Of a stretch of DNA of 64,000 nucleotides, positions 30,417-39,178 are shown one piece after another (position 1 is the stretch's first letter; each line of letters begins with the position of its first letter). A program made the position numbers and the translations under genes. Origin of the DNA: Helicobacter saguini (lineage in GTDB: Bacteria; Campylobacterota; Campylobacteria; Campylobacterales; Helicobacteraceae); assembly GCF_000762875.2 (NCBI RefSeq), contig NZ_JRMP02000005.1, positions 62,001-126,000 of the forward strand, read 5' to 3'. The notes beneath the pieces are model-generated. The model ran no database searches, had not been told where the DNA came from, and was given only the letters and a program-made list of their open reading frames with translations.

Positions 30417-31421
30417 TTATAATAATACTATGCCTGTTATCAATACATTTAGCAAAGCAAGTGGCATTAAATTTTTCCAGCACATATTCATTAGCTGGTC
30501 TGGGCGAATGTGCGGCAAGGTCGCCCTTACCCACATAAATAAGAAAATAAAAAAGCACACTTTCAAAATGATAGCAAGTCCGCCAGCAATCTCAAAAAGC
30601 CCAAAAAATGATATAGGATTAAAGCCGCCCAAAAAGATAAGGCTAACCACAAAGCTAAAGGCAAACATGTGCGCGTATTCCGCGATAAAAAACATACCCC
30701 ATTTTAGTCCGCTATACTCGGTGCAGTAGCCGGCTACGATTTCGGCTTCGTGCTCTAGCAAATCAAAGGGCGTGCGGTTTAGCTCGGCATATCCTGCGAT
30801 TAGGAAAAGCACGAAAGCTAAGGGCTGTTTAAACACAAGCCAATTTAAAATGCTGCCACTTTGATAATCATTCATCGCGATTAGTGAGAGTGAGCCAACG
30901 AGCATTATGGGCGCTAGGATTGATAAGCCGCTTACGACTTCAAAGCTTAGCACTTGGATACATGCGCGGCTGCCGCCGATTAGGCTATACTTGCTATTGC
31001 TAGATAGCCCGGCTAAAAGTGGAGCATAGATTCCAACCGCGCCAACGGAAATAAAAAATAAAATGCCTACATTTATGTCGCTAATAATGGGCGTGACCTT
31101 GTAGCCGGCAATTTCAAACTCGGGCAAAAAAGGAATGGCAACCATTGATGTCATCGCACTAACCAAAGCGACCACAGGCGCTAGGGCAAAAATTAGCTTA
31201 TTTGCGCCCTTTGGCAGCATATCTTCTTTTGTAAAAAGCTTTATAGCGTCCGCGCCAAACTGCAAAAGCCCAAAAGGACCAACATAGCTAGGACCTAAGC
31301 GGCGTTGGAAATAGCCTAGCACTTTTCGCTCGATGTAAGTGGCAAAACCACCTAAAAAAGAAAAAACTAGCACGACTACTAGCACTTTTATAATCGTTTC
31401 AATAATAAATGCGTCCATCAA
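30417..31421 (-). CDS. nuoH: NADH-quinone oxidoreductase subunit H
   Basis: This 334-residue membrane subunit forms the quinone-binding chamber and first part of the proton path of complex I. It has about eight hydrophobic segments. Conserved loops include [52 protein letters not shown]-like [43 protein letters not shown] and [16 protein letters not shown]. Its ATG shares one base with the stop of the short ORF upstream (TGATG), so translation is probably coupled. It has almost no AGATTCTA copies, in contrast to nuoG and nuoI on either side. Confidence 0.97.
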   Translation of the reverse strand: MMDAFIIETIIKVLVVVLVFSFLGGFATYIERKVLGYFQRRLGPSYVGPFGLLQFGADAIKLFTKEDMLPKGANKLIFALAPVVALVSAMTSMVAIPFLPEFEIAGYKVTPIISDINVGILFFISVGAVGIYAPLLAGLSSNSKYSLIGGSRACIQVLSFEVVSGLSILAPIMLVGSLSLIAMNDYQSGSILNWLVFKQPLAFVLFLIAGYAELNRTPFDLLEHEAEIVAGYCTEYSGLKWGMFFIAEYAHMFAFSFVVSLIFLGGFNPISFFGLFEIAGGLAIILKVCFFIFLFMWVRATLPHIRPDQLMNMCWKNLMPLALLNVLITGIVLL

Positions 31422-31600
31422 TATCTCCCTTGCATAAGATTCGTCTTCCGTTTGGATTTTACAAAAACTTTTTCCCTGCTAGTTGCGACAACCGATGAGG
31501 TTAGTCTCACGTCGCAGGGAAAAAGGTTTTTGCAAACTACACGCAAAATACTAGAATCTAGATTCCATTTCACATATTTAACTCTATTAGATTCTGTCAT
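31418..31600 (-). CDS. short ORF (60 aa) coupled to nuoH, contains an inverted-repeat element
   Basis: The ATG overlaps the stop of the preceding short ORF (ATGA), and its TGA shares a base with the nuoH ATG. The first residues (MTESNRVKYVKWNLDSS) differ from the other three short ORFs, and the rest (VCKNLFPC...TSREKVFVKSKRK) is basic with no membrane segment. Most of this part is encoded by the inverted repeat at 31459-31535, so the original small gene may have been replaced or extended by an inserted element. Confidence 0.4.
   Translation of the reverse strand: MTESNRVKYVKWNLDSSILRVVCKNLFPCDVRLTSSVVATSREKVFVKSKRKTNLMQGRY
31459..31535. repeat. imperfect inverted repeat inside the nuo operon
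   Basis: The left arm (31459-31479: TTACAAAAACTTTTTCCCTGC) and the right arm (31514-31535) pair with one mismatch and one extra base, around a 34-base loop. It looks like a small palindromic insertion element, and it is read in frame in the short ORF before nuoH. Confidence 0.6.
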
Positions 31601-31719
31601 TTTGTTTCCTTTTTAGAATCTTTTTTTATTGCGATTAAAACATTTATTCCTGCAAATATCGTTAAAGCTATCGTTATCCCTACGGTAATCCACCATGCTG
31701 TAAGATTAGATTCTATCAT
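31597..31719 (-). CDS. 40-aa membrane peptide in the nuo operon
   Basis: The predicted peptide is MIESNLTAWWITVG, a hydrophobic segment of about 20 residues, then a Lys-rich tail ending KKDSKKETK. Start and stop overlap the neighbouring short ORFs by four bases each (ATGA), and AAGGAAAC lies before the ATG. It resembles the 43-residue ORF just upstream (LTAWxIT, hydrophobic core, DSKK...KKETK), suggesting a tandem duplication. Function unknown; an accessory membrane peptide of complex I is possible. Confidence 0.6.
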   Translation of the reverse strand: MIESNLTAWWITVGITIALTIFAGINVLIAIKKDSKKETK

Positions 31720-31847
31720 TTTGTTTCCTTTTTAGATTCTAATTTTTTCTTAGAATCTTCCCTTATAGTAACGATAAACTTCACAAACATACAAGTAAAA
31801 ATCACGCCTGAAATAATGGCTGTAATGTCCCACGCTGTCAAATTCAT
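31716..31847 (-). CDS. 43-aa membrane peptide in the nuo operon
   Basis: It begins MNLTAWDITAIISG, has one membrane helix (about residues 8-28) and a charged tail with REDSKKK and ESKKETK. GGAG lies seven bases before the ATG, and both ends overlap neighbouring ORFs as ATGA. It is paralogous to the 40-residue ORF that follows. Confidence 0.62.
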   Translation of the reverse strand: MNLTAWDITAIISGVIFTCMFVKFIVTIREDSKKKLESKKETK

Positions 31848-32002
31848 TTTGTTCTCCTTTCAAAAAATATTGCTATTGACATAATGCCTATACTAAGCAG
31901 TAAAGTCGCAATTACCGATTTATTTATTTCAAAATTCATTAATAGCGAATAAGTCGCATTGACAAAAAGCCCTAAGCCTATATTCTCTAGCAATTTCCAC
32001 AT
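31844..32002 (-). CDS. 52-aa membrane peptide in the nuo operon
   Basis: It starts four bases after the nuoG stop and ends in an ATGA overlap with the next ORF. The sequence (MWKLLENIGLGLFVN..., SVIATLLLSIGIMSIAIFF, then ERRTK) has two short hydrophobic stretches and a basic end, consistent with a small membrane protein. It has no clear similarity to the other short ORFs. Confidence 0.6.
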   Translation of the reverse strand: MWKLLENIGLGLFVNATYSLLMNFEINKSVIATLLLSIGIMSIAIFFERRTK

Positions 32003-32006
32003 AATT

Positions 32007-34916
32007 TTACCCTATTTTTTCACTCTCTAATGAGTTTTGTGCGACTTTGAGTGCATTTACACGCACGCAAATTTCACTAAAAAATATGCTTTCATTATCA
32101 ATTAGCGGTGAAACTAAGAAAATATCGCTATCTAAATCATTGTCAAGAAAAATAGGCGACTCTACGCTGCCCTTTTGATTTTCTAGCATAATAATATCGC
32201 CATCCTTGCAATCTAGCCGCTCTAAAAGTGCCTTATTTGCGTAGATTCCAACCTTGCTTTGCAAGTTATTACTAGCTTTAGTTAGCATATTAAATTGATT
32301 TTGATTATCTAGCTTTAAGGCTAAAAATTCAAATTTAGATTCTATATTATTAGCATTTTTAGAATCTAAGTTAATATTAAACTTCAAATCTAGCGAATTT
32401 AAATTCGAAAAAATTTCATTATTTATAACCATATTATACCCACGAATATCTTCGCCACCGCGTGTAAATTTTTCGTTTAAATCTAAAAAATGCAAAGGTT
32501 TAAATTTAAAATCTTTACTTACAAATTCGCTAATTAATTCGCTAAAATCGCCTAGAAAATCAGTGTTATCAAGCGAATCGTTAGTCTCAAAAACGCCTAA
32601 TTCACGCGCTATATCGCTTAAATCAAAGGCAGATTCTAAGTTCGAATCTAAAAAAGGAATATTTGGATTTAGCTTTAAAACGCGATGTTCCATATTTGTA
32701 GTTGTCCCTTCAAGCTGGGCTGGGGTAGGCAGTGCAAAATGCGGCTTAATCGTTCGCACATTAGAATCTAATCTAAAATCACCAGCCAAAGAACGCACAC
32801 CAACGCTTAAATGAGACGCAATCAAATAAGGATTTTGCAAATCACAAATATTTGCAATGCCTAAAATATTGCTCTCTTTTGGAATGTAAAGTAGCTTTAA
32901 TTCTAACTTTTGACATAGAAAAGCTAGTAAATATGCAAGTATTTGAATGCGCGCCTCATAATCCATAATCTCATTATTTAGCTCATTTGTAAGAGACTCA
33001 GCAATCGTGCTACTTATCGCATTTGCGATATTTAGGGCGTTATCGCTTGAATCTTGCTTCAATTTAGGATTTGCAATGCTGATATTTTGGAGTAAATCGC
33101 TATTGATAAACTCATGGATTGTGTTAAATGAAATTAGCAAAACGCCGCCCTTTTTGGCAAGTTTTATAGAATCTAACTTGTCAATATTTAGATTTTGCAA
33201 CATAGATTCTATATTATAAGGGCTTAGGTTATCGACTGGCTCGGCATTTTCTTTAGAATCTGGTTTAGATTCTGGCTTAGATTCTACGTTAGAATCTTGC
33301 GTGGTTTCAGCATTAGATTCCATATTAGAATCTTGCGACTTAGATTCTATAAAATCTTTAGAATCTTCTTTTATCACAAAGCCCTGAATGTCGCTATTAT
33401 GCGGCTTTAACATCATATCTAAACAACCTGGGAAGCTAGATTCAAACTCATCGATTAAATCATTTGCAAAAATTAGCCCTAAGATTCCCATTACGCTTAT
33501 ATTTTGCGGATTACCAACGATTTGCGTTACACTTTTGCCTAAGCCTTGCAATAGCGAGTCCTTAAAGATTCCAAAAGTTAGCAAATTCGTGCCTTTTTGC
33601 ATTTTTAAATTATTATTAACTTTATAGCGAATGGATGGTGAATCGTATTTAAAATACGCATTTAGCGCGATAATATTTTGCCCTGTTTTCACATCGTTAA
33701 AAGTTGCAAAGGGCGAGTTTATTTCACCTAAAAACTTAGAATCTGCCGCACCGCTAGAATCTACAGAATCTTTAGAATCTGCCGAAGCCACGCTACCAGA
33801 TTCTAACGAAGATTCCAAAGAAGATTCTAAAGACTCTAACCCAAACCACGCACTACCCCTTAAAAATGCGTGTTGAAACACTTGATAAAATTTCGCCTCC
33901 GTATTATAAATCGGTATCCCTAAATGCTTTGCAATTAACTGCGTAATAAACGCCTCCTCATTACTCACACTACCGCCCAAAAGTATAGAATCTGCGCGTT
34001 TAAACGCTGCAATAACCGAAGAGAGATTACGCGTTCCAACGCTTACATTATCAAAGGCAAATCGCCCAGCCCCGCAAATAGGATTGTAAAGATAGTCATT
34101 TTGCACGCGATACACCTTACGCAAATCGCCCTTTACATCCAAATGTTTCACATTGTAAATTAGCTCACACCCACCAGCACAATGCGTGCAAGTGCTATAA
34201 ATCTTTTCAAGCTCCCAAGCATTGCTAGTATATGTAAAATCCTTATAAGTCATCGCGCCCACAGGACACGCTGAAATGCACTCACCGCAGTCTTTGCACT
34301 CATATTTACCGATAAATTCAATTAAGCCCTTTTGCCGCTTTTGCCATACTGAAAATGGGTCTTTAGACATAGAATCTTTATAGTTATCCGGCGAATAAAG
34401 CGTGGCTTTTCCGGCTTTCAAATTATTCTCACCGATATTATCCTTACAAGTGGTAGCGCAACGCTCACACATTATACACAACGCTGGGTCATAAAAGCTT
34501 TGCGCAAAAGAATAGCTCTTTTTCTCTGCTTCTTTTAGCCCCCACTTTTGCGTATCTACCGCAGTATAAAGCGTAAAGTCCTGCAGCTCGCACTCGCCAC
34601 TTTTATCACACACGCCACACTCTAGCGGATGATTGACACAATATGTAGTCATTATATCGTTTCTATCGCTATCTAGCGCGTCATTATGGACTATAACATC
34701 CATTTTATCCTTAACCTTAGCGTTGCAACTATATGCGCGCTTGCCATTAACCTCAACCATACACATTTTACACGCTAAAGTCGGGCTACAACCGCTAAGA
34801 TAGCAAATCGTAGGAATTTGCACGCCATTTCGTCTTGCCACATCTAAAATCGTATCGCCATCATTTGCCGCGTATTCTTGCCCTTCAATAGTTATAGTCA
34901 TCTTTTTTTCACTCAT
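32007..34916 (-). CDS. nuoG: NADH-quinone oxidoreductase subunit G with repeat inserts
   Basis: This is the large Fe-S subunit of complex I. The frame opens at 34937, but Met at 34916 (MSEKKMTITIEG) has AAGGA at the right distance, giving 969 residues. The 2Fe-2S domain (CYLSGCSPTLACKMCMVEV), the His-Cys ligands (HPLECGVCDKSGECELQD), CIMCERCATTC, and the 4Fe-4S pair CKDCGECISACPVGA are present, and CTHCAGGCEL begins the molybdopterin-like domain. The C-terminal half is eroded by DSK/ESN stretches, notably residues about 365-395 (LESSLESSLES...) and 530-575 ([27 protein letters not shown]). It opens the nuoG-H-I group and is divergent from murG; nuoA-F are not upstream. Confidence 0.93.
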   Translation of the reverse strand: MSEKKMTITIEGQEYAANDGDTILDVARRNGVQIPTICYLSGCSPTLACKMCMVEVNGKRAYSCNAKVKDKMDVIVHNDALDSDRNDIMTTYCVNHPLECGVCDKSGECELQDFTLYTAVDTQKWGLKEAEKKSYSFAQSFYDPALCIMCERCATTCKDNIGENNLKAGKATLYSPDNYKDSMSKDPFSVWQKRQKGLIEFIGKYECKDCGECISACPVGAMTYKDFTYTSNAWELEKIYSTCTHCAGGCELIYNVKHLDVKGDLRKVYRVQNDYLYNPICGAGRFAFDNVSVGTRNLSSVIAAFKRADSILLGGSVSNEEAFITQLIAKHLGIPIYNTEAKFYQVFQHAFLRGSAWFGLESLESSLESSLESGSVASADSKDSVDSSGAADSKFLGEINSPFATFNDVKTGQNIIALNAYFKYDSPSIRYKVNNNLKMQKGTNLLTFGIFKDSLLQGLGKSVTQIVGNPQNISVMGILGLIFANDLIDEFESSFPGCLDMMLKPHNSDIQGFVIKEDSKDFIESKSQDSNMESNAETTQDSNVESKPESKPDSKENAEPVDNLSPYNIESMLQNLNIDKLDSIKLAKKGGVLLISFNTIHEFINSDLLQNISIANPKLKQDSSDNALNIANAISSTIAESLTNELNNEIMDYEARIQILAYLLAFLCQKLELKLLYIPKESNILGIANICDLQNPYLIASHLSVGVRSLAGDFRLDSNVRTIKPHFALPTPAQLEGTTTNMEHRVLKLNPNIPFLDSNLESAFDLSDIARELGVFETNDSLDNTDFLGDFSELISEFVSKDFKFKPLHFLDLNEKFTRGGEDIRGYNMVINNEIFSNLNSLDLKFNINLDSKNANNIESKFEFLALKLDNQNQFNMLTKASNNLQSKVGIYANKALLERLDCKDGDIIMLENQKGSVESPIFLDNDLDSDIFLVSPLIDNESIFFSEICVRVNALKVAQNSLESEKIG

Positions 34917-34953
34917 TGCATTGTCCTTACTTTTCACGCTATAAGTTATGGAT

Positions 34954-34973
34954 TATAGAATCTAGATTCTATA
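34954..34973. repeat. perfect 20-bp palindrome in the nuoG-murG region
   Basis: TATAGAATCTAGATTCTATA reads the same on both strands: two octamer half-sites joined tail to tail. It lies 38 bp upstream of the nuoG start. Confidence 0.8.
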
Positions 34974-35155
34974 TTTTCTTATTATCTTCCCTTTTTAAAA
35001 CTATGTATTTTATCATTTTTTTAGGATTTTGTATATTGCAAATTTTTGCTTTTAAAGACTTAAAACTATTTATACGTGGGTATTTCGTGCATATTTTAGT
35101 GCACATAAAATTTATAAAAATATTTACGCAATGTTTAGAATCTATACATTCTCAT

Positions 35156-35161
35156 TATAAT
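35156..35161 (+). promoter_or_regulatory. TATAAT -10 element
   Basis: Exact TATAAT 26 bp before the murG ATG. Confidence 0.5.
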
Positions 35162-35186
35162 AATGCAAAATTTTCAAAGGACTTTT

Positions 35187-36509
35187 ATGCGTTTGGTTAT
35201 CACAGGTGGTGGCACGGGCGGGCATTTGGCTATTGCTAGGGCGTTAGGCTTAGAGTGTGCTAAAGCGGGCATTTACACGCTTTATATCGGTAGCACAAGG
35301 GGGCAGGATAGGCAGTGGTTTGATGTGAATTTTACGCAAGATTCTAAGAGTTTAGATTCTAAGAAAACCACGCAAAATACGCCCTTTAATGAATGCGTTT
35401 TTTTGGAATCTACGCCCGTTGTCAATCAAGCTTTTTTAGGTAAATTTAAGTCGCTTTTTCACAATCTAAGCGAAGCAAAAAAGGCGGCTCAAATTATGAA
35501 AGAAAAAAAAATAAACGCCTGTATTAGCGTGGGTGGCTTTAGTGCGGCGGCGGCTTCTTTTGCTGCGATTTTCACAAAAACGCCTTTTTTTATCCACGAG
35601 CAAAACGCCTGTATGGGCTCGCTTAATAAGCTGCTAAAGCCCTTTGCACTGCGTTTTTTTAGCAGTTTTCCATTTCCTAACGCTACTTTTACGCCCTATC
35701 CTGTAAGTGAAGTTTTTTTTAAAAGCGCTCGTGTGCGTAGCAAAATTCACACGATTTTATTTCTAGGTGGCTCGCAAGGGGCGCGTGCTATCAATGATTT
35801 TGCCCTAAAACTTGCGCCACTTTTGCGTGAAAAAAATATTAAAATCTTGCATCAAAGTGGAAAATTAGAATATGAAAAGGTTTTGCAATCTTACAAATCT
35901 TTGGGGTTTAAAGTTTGCAATTTAGATTCTATAAAAACGCAAAAAAGTTCTAAAAATCCTAACTTAGATTCTAAAGATTCTAATATTGAAAGTTCTAAAA
36001 ATACTAACTTTTTAAATGAAAGTATAGAATCTAAGAGCCAAGATTCTAAAAATATAGAATCTAACTTGCAAAATTCGCAAGAAGATTCTAAAGAAACTAC
36101 AGAATCTATAACTTTAGATTCTAAAAACTTACAAAATTACGATATTTGTCTTTTTGATTTTTGCGATATTATGCCGCAAGTTATGAATATGGCGGATTTT
36201 GCCATTTCTCGCGCGGGTGCTTCTAGCCTTTTTGAGCTTGCTAGTAATGGCTTGCCCACGCTTTTTATCCCCTATCCATTCGCCGCGAAAAATCATCAGT
36301 TTTTTAACGCCAAGATTTTGAGTGATAAAAATCTAGCCCTTTTAATCCCACAAGATGCCCTAAATACTCAAGACGTCCAACAGATTCTATCCCAAATCTT
36401 AAGCCTAAATATAGAATCTATCTCACAGAATCTAATAGAAAACTCCCAACCAAACGGCACAAAAATCATTATACAAAATATAATAAATTTAAATAAAAAA
36501 TTAAATTAA
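35187..36509 (+). CDS. murG: peptidoglycan lipid II synthase (GlcNAc transferase)
   Basis: The enzyme adds GlcNAc to lipid I, making lipid II on the inner face of the membrane. The frame is open from 35163, but ATG 35187 begins the conserved N-terminus (MRLVITGGGTGGHLAIARAL) and has AAAGGA upstream. Other motifs: SVGGFSAAAASFAAIF, FIHEQNACMGSLNKLL, ILFLGGSQGARAIND, ISRAGASSLFELASNGLPTLFIPYPFAAKNHQFFNA. Length is 440 residues against about 355 usual; the extra is a single DSK/IESN insert at about residues 248-316, between strands of the C-terminal UDP-binding domain. Cell-wall genes are not adjacent; hisB follows after 174 bp. Confidence 0.95.
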   Translation: MRLVITGGGTGGHLAIARALGLECAKAGIYTLYIGSTRGQDRQWFDVNFTQDSKSLDSKKTTQNTPFNECVFLESTPVVNQAFLGKFKSLFHNLSEAKKAAQIMKEKKINACISVGGFSAAAASFAAIFTKTPFFIHEQNACMGSLNKLLKPFALRFFSSFPFPNATFTPYPVSEVFFKSARVRSKIHTILFLGGSQGARAINDFALKLAPLLREKNIKILHQSGKLEYEKVLQSYKSLGFKVCNLDSIKTQKSSKNPNLDSKDSNIESSKNTNFLNESIESKSQDSKNIESNLQNSQEDSKETTESITLDSKNLQNYDICLFDFCDIMPQVMNMADFAISRAGASSLFELASNGLPTLFIPYPFAAKNHQFFNAKILSDKNLALLIPQDALNTQDVQQILSQILSLNIESISQNLIENSQPNGTKIIIQNIINLNKKLN

Positions 36510-36683
36510 TTCTAAGCAATATCACTTTTTTAAATATTTATTGTTTTAATTATATTTAAGAGTATTTTTTTAAATTTAAATAACAAAATGGTATTTATCA
36601 AAACAAAGATTTAGTTAATCTTGCTAGAATTAGTCAAAAATACCTAAATTTATTTTGATTATATTTTAAATTAAAGGTGAAAA

Positions 36684-37277
36684 ATGGAAGAAATAACGAT
36701 AGAGCGCGATACGAAAGAGACGCAAATTAGCTTGAAACTAAATCTTTATGGCGAGGGCAAAAGTCGCATTGACACAGGCATTGGCTTTTTTAATCACATG
36801 CTTGAGGCGTTTTCAAAGCACGCGCTAATTGATATGGAGCTAAGTTGCAAGGGCGATTTGTTTGTGGATTTTCATCATAGTGTCGAGGATTGCGGCATTG
36901 TGATTGGGCAGGGGCTGCATAGGGCGATTTTCCCTGTGGGCGGCATCGAGCGATTTGGCAATGGCGCGGTGGTGATGGATGAGGCGAATGTGGAGTGCGA
37001 TATTGACATTAGTAATCGGGCGTTTTTGCTGCAAGATATGAGTGCGGCGGCGGGGGGTTTTAGTGGGAAAGTGGGCGATTTTGATGTGGAGCTAGTCGAG
37101 GAGTTTTTCCGCGCACTTGTGATAAATGCTGGTTTTAGCGTGCATTTGGTGTTAAAACGAGGGAAAAATCTGCACCATATAATTGAGGCGAGTTTCAAGG
37201 CGTTTGCTTTGGCACTGAGACGCGCTGTAGCGGTAAATCCACGCGTGAAAATGCCTAGCACAAAGGGGTGTTTGTAG
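36684..37277 (+). CDS. hisB: imidazoleglycerol-phosphate dehydratase (monofunctional)
   Basis: This enzyme performs the sixth step of histidine synthesis. Its 197 residues match the monofunctional form. Metal-binding motifs are DFHHSVEDCGIVIGQGLH and LHHIIEASFKAFALALRRA, with GIGFFNHMLEAFSKHA near the start and PSTKGCL at the end. AAAGGTG precedes the ATG. No other his gene is next to it. It contains no AGATTCTA insert. Confidence 0.97.
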   Translation: MEEITIERDTKETQISLKLNLYGEGKSRIDTGIGFFNHMLEAFSKHALIDMELSCKGDLFVDFHHSVEDCGIVIGQGLHRAIFPVGGIERFGNGAVVMDEANVECDIDISNRAFLLQDMSAAAGGFSGKVGDFDVELVEEFFRALVINAGFSVHLVLKRGKNLHHIIEASFKAFALALRRAVAVNPRVKMPSTKGCL

Positions 37278-37335
37278 GGGTCAAAATATAATTTCATATT
37301 TTTTTAATCACAATAAATTTTATTTTTGTATATTT

Positions 37336-38355
37336 TCACTTTGTATCAAAGTTTATTAGATAGTCATATTCTTTTTTCGCGACTTTATCGCCCTTTGTGC
37401 TTAAAATCACAACCACAACTTTTTTATTTTTATTAAAATCAATTATGTGTAGTGGCACACCCAAAGTCTTAAAAGCGTGATATTGCCCAGCCAAAAGCAC
37501 ACTCTCAGGATTGGACATAAGCATAGAATCTTGTGTAACTTCACTAGATTCTATATTATTATTTTTAGAATCTTTTTTATCTAAACTACTAGATTCTATA
37601 ACTTTATTATTTTGCAAATACTCCGCAAAATCGCTACCTGATACATGCACTAGCACATCAGCCATTCGTCTATCCTTATACTGCTGAATCTCGACTAAAA
37701 TATCAAGCATTTCGCTATTTTTTGGGTCGTTTATATCGGTATCATGAGCCTTTGCTATGAGCTCTTTTAGCCGCTCTTTAACACTTTGTGTGTTTGAAAC
37801 CTTGCCACTAATCGGCGCAATATTTTGGGCAAAAAACATATTGATTTCATCGCGTGATAAATTCCCACCAAAAAGCCCAGCATCGCTATAAAAAGTCGCC
37901 TCAAGCGGATATTTATACATATCATAATCCCATTTTTTGTCCCACTCAATGGCATTTTTTAGCTTGTTTTTAGGCAGGTTTTTATTTTTTTTCGCAGCAT
38001 TTAGCACTCCTTGCTTCTCAGTGCTAATCATTTCATACACGACATTTATGTGGCGTTTTTGTTGCAAAGATTCTATGATTTTGGCTTGAGCTATGTGCTG
38101 ATTTAGGCTATCATGCTGCTCGCCAATCACGACAATATCATACTTTGCAATCTCATTTATGAAATTTTCATAGCTAATTTCTTGCGAATTTTTATCATTT
38201 TTTGTGATAGAAAATGGCTTTGTTTTGATAGAATCTAAGGCTTGTTTAGAATCTTTTGAGACATTATTTGCTACGCTAGAAAAACTACCGCAACCAGCAA
38301 AAATCATAATCATACAAAAACTATAAAAAAAATTCCTTAAAATTAATAATAACAT
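37336..38355 (-). CDS. ChaN-family lipoprotein
   Basis: This 339-residue protein has a lipoprotein signal (hydrophobic MLLLILRNFFYSFCMIMIFAGC, lipidated Cys about residue 22). It then has the ChaN/Tiki-type domain: YDIVVIGEQHDSLNQHIAQAKIIESL, NVVYEMIS, WDKKWDYDMYKYPLEATFYSDAGLFGGNLSRDEI and VLLAGQYHAFKTLGVPLHI. ChaN proteins are outer-membrane lipoproteins reported to bind haem cofacially (Campylobacter jejuni ChaN) and are linked to iron uptake. A DSK/NNIESS insert lies at about residues 262-280. Iron regulation cannot be confirmed, as no clear Fur box was recognised. It is convergent with hisB. Confidence 0.82.
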   Translation of the reverse strand: MLLLILRNFFYSFCMIMIFAGCGSFSSVANNVSKDSKQALDSIKTKPFSITKNDKNSQEISYENFINEIAKYDIVVIGEQHDSLNQHIAQAKIIESLQQKRHINVVYEMISTEKQGVLNAAKKNKNLPKNKLKNAIEWDKKWDYDMYKYPLEATFYSDAGLFGGNLSRDEINMFFAQNIAPISGKVSNTQSVKERLKELIAKAHDTDINDPKNSEMLDILVEIQQYKDRRMADVLVHVSGSDFAEYLQNNKVIESSSLDKKDSKNNNIESSEVTQDSMLMSNPESVLLAGQYHAFKTLGVPLHIIDFNKNKKVVVVILSTKGDKVAKKEYDYLINFDTK

Positions 38356-38568
38356 AATCTTACCTTTTGAAATATATTAAATTTTGTAACTTTGTAATGT
38401 TATCTAAGTAGTGTTATAAAGTCAATAATTTAATCTATAGTAATATAAATTATCATAATAGTGCTACATTATAAATTAAAGAAATTATTTTAAGCTTTTA
38501 AAGTTACAAGAAATTGAAAATAAAAATACGGAATTTAAAAAGTCGTTTGCAAACACACTTGAAGCATC

Positions 38569-39072
38569 TTAACTTCTCTCAATCTCTTCTTTTATCTCAA
38601 TCTTTTCAATCTTATCGCCCTGTTTTATGGAATCTAGCACTTTCAAACTATTCCTATCCCACACAGGAATGCGTCCAAACGCCGTGTGCTGCCCATCTAA
38701 GTGCGGCTGTGGGGCGAAACAAATAAAAAACTGCGAGCCACCTGTATCGCGTCCTGCGTGTGCCATTGAGAGTGTGCCACGCAGATGTTTGTGCGGATTA
38801 TTTTCTACTTCGCACTTGATTCTATATCCCGGACCGCCCGTGCCATCGCCCTTTGGGTCGCCGCCTTGTGCCATAAATCCTGCGATTACGCGGTGGAAAT
38901 TTAAGCCGTTATAAAATCCGCTTTGTGCCAAACTTGCAAAGTTGCTTACCGCTTGTGGCGCATCTTTTGGGTATAGCTCAATGTTGATTACGCCTTTATT
39001 TGTCGTGATTACCGCGTATTTTAGCTTTTCTAGTTCGCTTTCTGGTAAGCTAAAAGTCTTTAATTCTTCCAT
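38569..39072 (-). CDS. ppiB: cyclophilin-type peptidyl-prolyl cis-trans isomerase
   Basis: This 167-residue cytosolic cyclophilin catalyses proline isomerisation. Motifs: [98 protein letters not shown]. The active-site Arg is in FHRVI and the Gln in FMAQGG. There is no signal peptide. AAGGGGCAAAA precedes the ATG. Symbol by similarity to PpiB-type cyclophilins. Confidence 0.93.
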   Translation of the reverse strand: MEELKTFSLPESELEKLKYAVITTNKGVINIELYPKDAPQAVSNFASLAQSGFYNGLNFHRVIAGFMAQGGDPKGDGTGGPGYRIKCEVENNPHKHLRGTLSMAHAGRDTGGSQFFICFAPQPHLDGQHTAFGRIPVWDRNSLKVLDSIKQGDKIEKIEIKEEIERS

Positions 39073-39145
39073 TTTTGCCCCTTAATTTGTGCTTAAAAAA
39101 ATGTAGATTCTAACAAAATTAAGCCATTTTTTCAATATTAAATGA

Positions 39146-39151
39146 TATAAT
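39146..39151 (+). promoter_or_regulatory. TATAAT -10 element
   Basis: Exact TATAAT in AATGATATAATTTTG, 28 bp before the ATG at 39179. Confidence 0.5.
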
Positions 39152-39178
39152 TTTGGTTTTATTTTATAGGTTGATTTT

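Noticed and set aside
36875-37297. 140-codon antisense ORF opposite hisB
   Set aside because: It lies wholly over the conserved hisB gene and has no domain or ribosome site.
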